Assembly: GCA_946539175.1 (NCBI GenBank)
Contig: CAMNHH010000077.1
Coordinates: 1-10,447, forward strand
DNA: 10,447 bases
DNA from: an uncultured Clostridia bacterium
Lineage (GTDB): Bacteria > Bacillota > Clostridia > Oscillospirales > Oscillospiraceae
Direction of reading: 5' to 3'
The notes under the pieces are model-generated. The model made no database searches. It saw only the letters and a list, made by a program, of their open reading frames with translations, and was not told the origin of the DNA. The position numbers were made by a program, and so were the translations under genes. Positions 7,104 to 10,447 of the stretch are shown here, piece by piece (position 1 is the stretch's first letter; every line of letters begins with the position of its first letter).

Positions 7104-7961
7104 TCATGCCTGCCCCGCCCGGTGCGGCGGCAGTTTTTTGTATTTTCGGCGCTCCAGCTCCCGGTTCAGCAGGCCGCCGCAGTAGAACAGGAAAAAGCAG
7201 GCGTACAGCCAGAGCATGGCCATGGCGATCACCGAAAGGCTCCCGTAGTAGAGGGAATAGTTCCCGAATCGCTCCACATAGATGGAAAAAAGCTGGGAAA
7301 AGACCACCCAGAGCACCGCCGCGGCAAAGGCGCCGGGCATGCAGACCCCGGCCCTTGTCTCCCGATTGGGCAGGACCCGGTACATGACCGCGAAGAGCAG
7401 GCTCAGAATCAACACCGTCAGCAGATATCTGAGCCGGGACAGCCGCAGCAGCAGCTCGCCCAGGGGGCTGCCCTCCGAGAGCAGCAGTCGAATCAGATCC
7501 CGGCTGAGCAGATGCAGGCCCAAGAGCAGCACCGTAGCCAGGACCCCCGCCAGGGCAAAGAACAGGCAGCGCAGCCGCAGCCCCAGTGGGCTCCGGGTCT
7601 CCCGGACGGCGCAAATGCGGTTCAGACCCTTCACCAGGCTCAGCACCCCTTTGGAGAGCATCCACAGCGCCGTCACGGCGGAGATGGAGAGGATGGCGGG
7701 AGAGTCCACCGCGAAGAGCTCGTCGATCATATAGTCCGTCAGAGCCTGCAGGCTGCTCGGCGCGAGCTTCTCCAGCAGGCTGCGGAGATCCTCCGGTGAG
7801 ATGGGGGTGTACTGCAGGACACTGATGATCAGCATCACCGCCGGGAAAATGGCCAGAATCCAGAAATAGGCCGCGTAGGCTGCGTAGATGGGGAGCTCCA
7901 GCCGCCCCACGCCGCGGAAGAATCCCAGCGTCCTTCGCAAGCCGCTGCTCATTCGCGCCAT
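7104..7961 (-). CDS. YihY/BrkB-family inner membrane protein (UPF0761)
   Basis: A 285-residue integral membrane protein close in length to E. coli YihY (about 290). Six hydrophobic segments are visible near residues 26-50, 88-110, 131-153, 178-196, 208-230 and 241-263. Family hallmarks include YRVLPNR followed by PGAFAAAVLW, the FSIYVERFGNYSLYYGSLSVIAMAMLW region (228-250) and a short basic tail (ELERRKYKK). The family is sometimes called 'ribonuclease BN' or 'virulence factor BrkB', but the RNase label is a historical mis-assignment and the biochemical role is unknown. The start at 7961 fits the promoter, which leaves a leader of only about 26 nt. A G-rich stretch just before the ATG is the only candidate ribosome site, and the ATG at 7952 is a possible alternative start. 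It is the first gene of a probable yihY-pcrA operon. Confidence 0.92.
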   Translation of the reverse strand: MARMSSGLRRTLGFFRGVGRLELPIYAAYAAYFWILAIFPAVMLIISVLQYTPISPEDLRSLLEKLAPSSLQALTDYMIDELFAVDSPAILSISAVTALWMLSKGVLSLVKGLNRICAVRETRSPLGLRLRCLFFALAGVLATVLLLGLHLLSRDLIRLLLSEGSPLGELLLRLSRLRYLLTVLILSLLFAVMYRVLPNRETRAGVCMPGAFAAAVLWVVFSQLFSIYVERFGNYSLYYGSLSVIAMAMLWLYACFFLFYCGGLLNRELERRKYKKLPPHRAGQA

Positions 7962-7993
7962 GCCGCCGCCCCCCGTCGCCCGTATGATAGTCC

Positions 7994-8022
7994 ATTATAT
8001 CAGCACAGCGGCGGAATTGCAA
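7994..8022 (-). promoter_or_regulatory. Extended -10 promoter for the yihY-pcrA operon
   Basis: On the minus strand, TTGCAA (8022-8017; four of six -35 bases) is followed after 17 bp by a perfect TATAAT (7999-7994). TG sits one base upstream of TATAAT, making an extended -10. Transcription should begin near 7987, about 26 nt before the yihY ATG. No other promoter was seen in the 17-bp gap before pcrA, so pcrA probably depends on this one. Confidence 0.75.
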
Positions 8023-8088
8023 TCGAAATCTGTGGCCGGAATTCCCATCATCTTTTCAAAAAAAACATAAAAAAACGGGAAAAGGAGA

Positions 8089-8117
8089 TTGAATTTGCTG
8101 CATTAAAATGATAAAAT
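8089..8117 (+). promoter_or_regulatory. Promoter for the partial secreted protein gene, with an upstream A-tract
   Basis: TTGAAT (8089-8094) and TAAAAT (8112-8117) are separated by 17 bp, matching four and five consensus bases. The A-rich stretch at about 8058-8083 lies where an UP element would bind the RNA polymerase alpha subunits. The leader would be about 67 nt. A second TAAAAT at 8104-8109 lacks a matching -35. This promoter is divergent from the yihY promoter, with the two -35 hexamers about 67 bp apart. Confidence 0.6.
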
Positions 8118-8175
8118 ATATAGGAGAATACCATGTAGGACTTTGCGCATTTTTGGAAAAACTGTACTCTGCAAG

Positions 8176-8181
8176 AAGGAG
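8176..8181 (+). promoter_or_regulatory. Ribosome binding site for the gene starting at 8191
   Basis: AAGGAG lies nine bases before ATG 8191. That ATG opens directly into a typical signal peptide, so the start is well supported. Confidence 0.85.
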
Positions 8182-8190
8182 CGTGAAACT

Positions 8191-10447
8191 ATGGCAAAAC
8201 GTCTGTTCAGCCTGCTGCTGGTCCTGGCGATGCTTATTTCCGCGTTCGGCGGCCTGGCGCTCACAGCCGACGCCGCGGAAATCACCGGCAGCTTTGTCCG
8301 GATTACGGAGCTCAGTGAGCTTAGTGACGGCGGCAGTTACGTCTTTGTCTGCGCGGCCAACTCCAAGGCCATGCGGAACGACAACCTCAACAATTGGATC
8401 TATCCCAGCAGCGAGACCTGGTCCGGCGAGTATCTCACCGACCCCGACGAGAGCATCGTCTGGACGGTCAACGGCGGGGTAATCTCTCCCGTCAATGACA
8501 GTGATCTGGCGCTCTATGCCCCGGCCGTGAAGCAGATCTCCCTCTCCGCCACCAACAGTACTGTGTGGAGCTTCGCCTGCAGCGAAAGCGGCGAGTGGAC
8601 CATCTCCGGCCCCGACGGCATCGGCACGCTTCGTTTCAACTCCACCGGCTGGCGGCCCTACAGCACCAGCACCGGCAGCGCCGAGCTGCTGATCTACAAG
8701 CTGGATTCCCAGGCAGCCCATGAGCACAGCTGGAGCGATTGGTCCGTCAGCGTGGAGCCCGGCTGCACCGAGACCGGCCTGCAGGTCCGCAGCTGCTCCG
8801 GCTGCGGCGCCGTCCAGGAGGAGGTTCTGGAGGCTCTGGGCCATGCGTTTGAGGACGGCGTCTGCACCCGCTGCGGCGCTTCCGAGCCGGTGACGCAGGA
8901 ATTCTTTGTCACGAAATATATCCGGGTGGGCGATCAGGTGATCTTCGGCTACGACGGCGAGAGCGAAGACTATGCCGCCGGCCCGCTGGGCGGCAGCGGC
9001 AGCAGCACCTACATGACGGCGCTGGACGCCAGTCTGGCGGAGTCCACCCTGCATTCCCAGAACGCCCTGGTCTTCCAGGTGGAGGCCGGCTCCCGGCTGG
9101 GCAGCTATGCCTTCAAAAACGGCGACAGCTATCTGGCGCCCCGCTCCACCTCCAACCACGTCCTGCTGCAGGAAAGCCCCGCCGATTGGTATCTGATTCA
9201 TACCCAGAGCGGCGCCAGGCTGGTCTGCCCCTTTGACGCCAACAATTACCGCTATCTCCAGTTCAACGATGCCGCCCCCCGCTTTTCCGCCTATAACGGC
9301 GCCCAGAAGGATATCCTGGTTTGCAAGGAGGAGAGCGCCGAGGATCTGATAGACCTTTGGTTTGTGGATCAGGACGACATGGCGCAGGCCTATCTCTACT
9401 GCTTCAAGCAGGATACAGACTCCGAGGACCCGGAACCCAGCGATTCTCCCGAGGATCTGGCCCCTGTTCGGGCTGTGGAAAATCAGCCATTCCCCGGCCA
9501 GGCCATTCAGCCTGTAGGCGTGGATTACCAGGGCGACAACATTTACCGCGTCACCGTCAGCACCGAGCAGTACACCCACGTGATTTTCTCCGGCGGTGAC
9601 GACAATACCAAGACCGCCGATCTGCAGCTGCCGATCAGCGACTATCAGGTGTATTACGTCAACGGCCACACAGCCTATCCCGGCACGGACGTCTGGCCGC
9701 AGCCCGCCATGGAGACGGCGCCCAGCTGCACCGAGGCCGGCGGCACGAGCTACTTCGGCATTCTGACCGGAGCCCTGCAGCCGGGCGAGGAGATCCCTGC
9801 CACCGGCCACGCCTGGGGCCCCTGGAGCTCCAACGAGGACGGCACCCATACCCGCGTCTGCGCCAATGACGCCTCACACAAGCAGACGGACGCGTGCCTG
9901 GACGAGGACGAGGACGGTGTTTGCGACGAATGCGGCTATCAGATGGGGATCCCCGAAGCCCCTGTGGAAGCCGGGCAGTACGTGATTGCCGCCAAGGTGG
10001 GGGAGAAGTACTACGCGCTGACCGCCAACATCAGCTCCTATAACCCCAACGGCGAGGAGATTACCGTCACCGACGGCAAGGTGGCCGCAGCGGACGCGGA
10101 GGGCTACGTTTATACGCTGGCGCTGCTGGACAGCGGCAAATACACCATCAGCAGCGGAACCCAGTATCTGGGCTACAGCACCGGCTCCGGCATCCAGCGG
10201 CAGAGCGTGGAAACGGCGCCCACAGCCAACTACAGCTGGAATATCTCCCAGGGCGAGTTCGGCAGCTGGCGGATCGCCAACGCAGCCGTGACCGATCGCT
10301 TCCTCTGCTATCGCGACAACAGGGCGATCGCCGGTGAAAACGATACGAAATATACGCGGTTCGGCGTCTACTCCGCCTCCAATTTCGGCGCCTCCAACCA
10401 GCAGTACTTCGACCTGGAGCTGCTGCCCATTGCCGAGTCCCCCGCGG
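8191..10447 (+). CDS. Secreted multidomain surface protein, N-terminal part, function unknown
   Basis: The frame is open from ATG 8191 to the right edge: at least 752 residues with no stop. A signal peptide (MAKRLFSLLLVLAMLISAFG, then ADAA) probably ends at residue 28 or 29. Residues about 30-175 are a beta-rich module starting near SDGGSYVFVCAANSKAM. A Cys module follows (192-228, with Cys202/205 and Cys225/228). A second beta-rich module (about 236-382) starts near KYIRVGDQVIFGYDG. Residues about 443-492 (NIYRVTVS, THVIFSGG, KTADLQLP) resemble a small starch-binding type beta-sandwich, which is only a suggestion. A second Cys region (about 513-582) contains GHAWGPW and DEDEDGVCDECG. A third beta-rich module starts near 592 (AGQYVIAAKVGEKYYAL). 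Modules of this kind commonly precede metallophosphatase, glycoside hydrolase or anchoring domains in gut Clostridia, but no catalytic domain is visible here. The activity, if any, is encoded beyond the window. Confidence 0.85.
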   Translation, partial: MAKRLFSLLLVLAMLISAFGGLALTADAAEITGSFVRITELSELSDGGSYVFVCAANSKAMRNDNLNNWIYPSSETWSGEYLTDPDESIVWTVNGGVISPVNDSDLALYAPAVKQISLSATNSTVWSFACSESGEWTISGPDGIGTLRFNSTGWRPYSTSTGSAELLIYKLDSQAAHEHSWSDWSVSVEPGCTETGLQVRSCSGCGAVQEEVLEALGHAFEDGVCTRCGASEPVTQEFFVTKYIRVGDQVIFGYDGESEDYAAGPLGGSGSSTYMTALDASLAESTLHSQNALVFQVEAGSRLGSYAFKNGDSYLAPRSTSNHVLLQESPADWYLIHTQSGARLVCPFDANNYRYLQFNDAAPRFSAYNGAQKDILVCKEESAEDLIDLWFVDQDDMAQAYLYCFKQDTDSEDPEPSDSPEDLAPVRAVENQPFPGQAIQPVGVDYQGDNIYRVTVSTEQYTHVIFSGGDDNTKTADLQLPISDYQVYYVNGHTAYPGTDVWPQPAMETAPSCTEAGGTSYFGILTGALQPGEEIPATGHAWGPWSSNEDGTHTRVCANDASHKQTDACLDEDEDGVCDECGYQMGIPEAPVEAGQYVIAAKVGEKYYALTANISSYNPNGEEITVTDGKVAAADAEGYVYTLALLDSGKYTISSGTQYLGYSTGSGIQRQSVETAPTANYSWNISQGEFGSWRIANAAVTDRFLCYRDNRAIAGENDTKYTRFGVYSASNFGASNQQYFDLELLPIAESPA

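Noticed and set aside
4585..7185. 866-codon plus-strand ORF opposite pcrA
   Set aside because: All helicase motifs are on the minus strand. The plus frame starts inside the end of the previous gene, has no ribosome site and crosses the terminator palindrome.
7099..8022. 307-codon minus-strand ORF overlapping yihY in another frame
   Set aside because: The translation has no membrane segments or family motifs, and the start lies upstream of the predicted transcript start. The 285-residue frame is a clear YihY protein.
8108..8482. 124-codon plus-strand ORF starting at ATG 8108
   Set aside because: It has no ribosome site before it, begins inside the promoter region and overlaps the well supported gene at 8191 in another frame.
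8056..9849. 597-codon minus-strand ORF opposite the second secreted protein
   Set aside because: It shows the same GC-rich shadow pattern. The plus strand has promoter, ribosome site, signal peptide and Cys modules.

Overview
The window looks like chromosomal DNA of a GC-rich anaerobic Clostridia, most likely a gut member of the Oscillospirales/Ruminococcaceae. That is inferred from three things: high-GC coding sequence combined with Firmicutes-type promoters and AGGAGG-like ribosome sites; S-layer-homology (SLH) repeats on a secreted enzyme; and the Cys-x2-Cys linker modules common in secreted proteins of gut Clostridia. I see no tRNA, rRNA, CRISPR array, insertion sequence, phage gene or attachment site.

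Layout from left to right. (1) The 3' half of mnmG (tRNA U34 modification), open at the left edge, ends at 947. (2) A 200-bp gap carries a strong sigma-A type promoter and a possible operator. (3) A 1146-residue secreted protein reads rightward. It has a signal peptide, a propeller-like N-terminal region, a 24-bp tandem repeat encoding a Pro/Glu/Thr/Ala linker, an NlpC/P60-like cysteine peptidase domain, a GH25 muramidase domain, a Cys-rich module and three SLH repeats. It should be a cell-wall hydrolase held at the cell surface. (4) A 36-bp perfect palindrome lies between this gene and the convergent pcrA and probably terminates both. (5) On the minus strand, yihY and then pcrA (UvrD/PcrA helicase) form a two-gene operon with a 17-bp gap, read from an extended -10 promoter. 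(6) A divergent intergenic region of 229 bp separates yihY from a second large secreted protein. That protein reads rightward and runs off the right edge with at least 752 residues. It has a signal peptide, beta-rich modules, a possible carbohydrate-binding segment and Cys-rich linkers.

The two secreted proteins share a Cys-rich module with identical cysteine spacing, which is the clearest link between the otherwise ordinary neighbours. The housekeeping genes (mnmG, yihY, pcrA) show no functional link to the surface proteins. The long open frames antisense to the three large genes are best read as by-products of GC-rich codon use. I do not see a convincing new defence, mobile or biosynthetic system. 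The most interesting items are the surface-anchored enzyme with two catalytic domains, the shared Cys module, and the unidentified partial surface protein.
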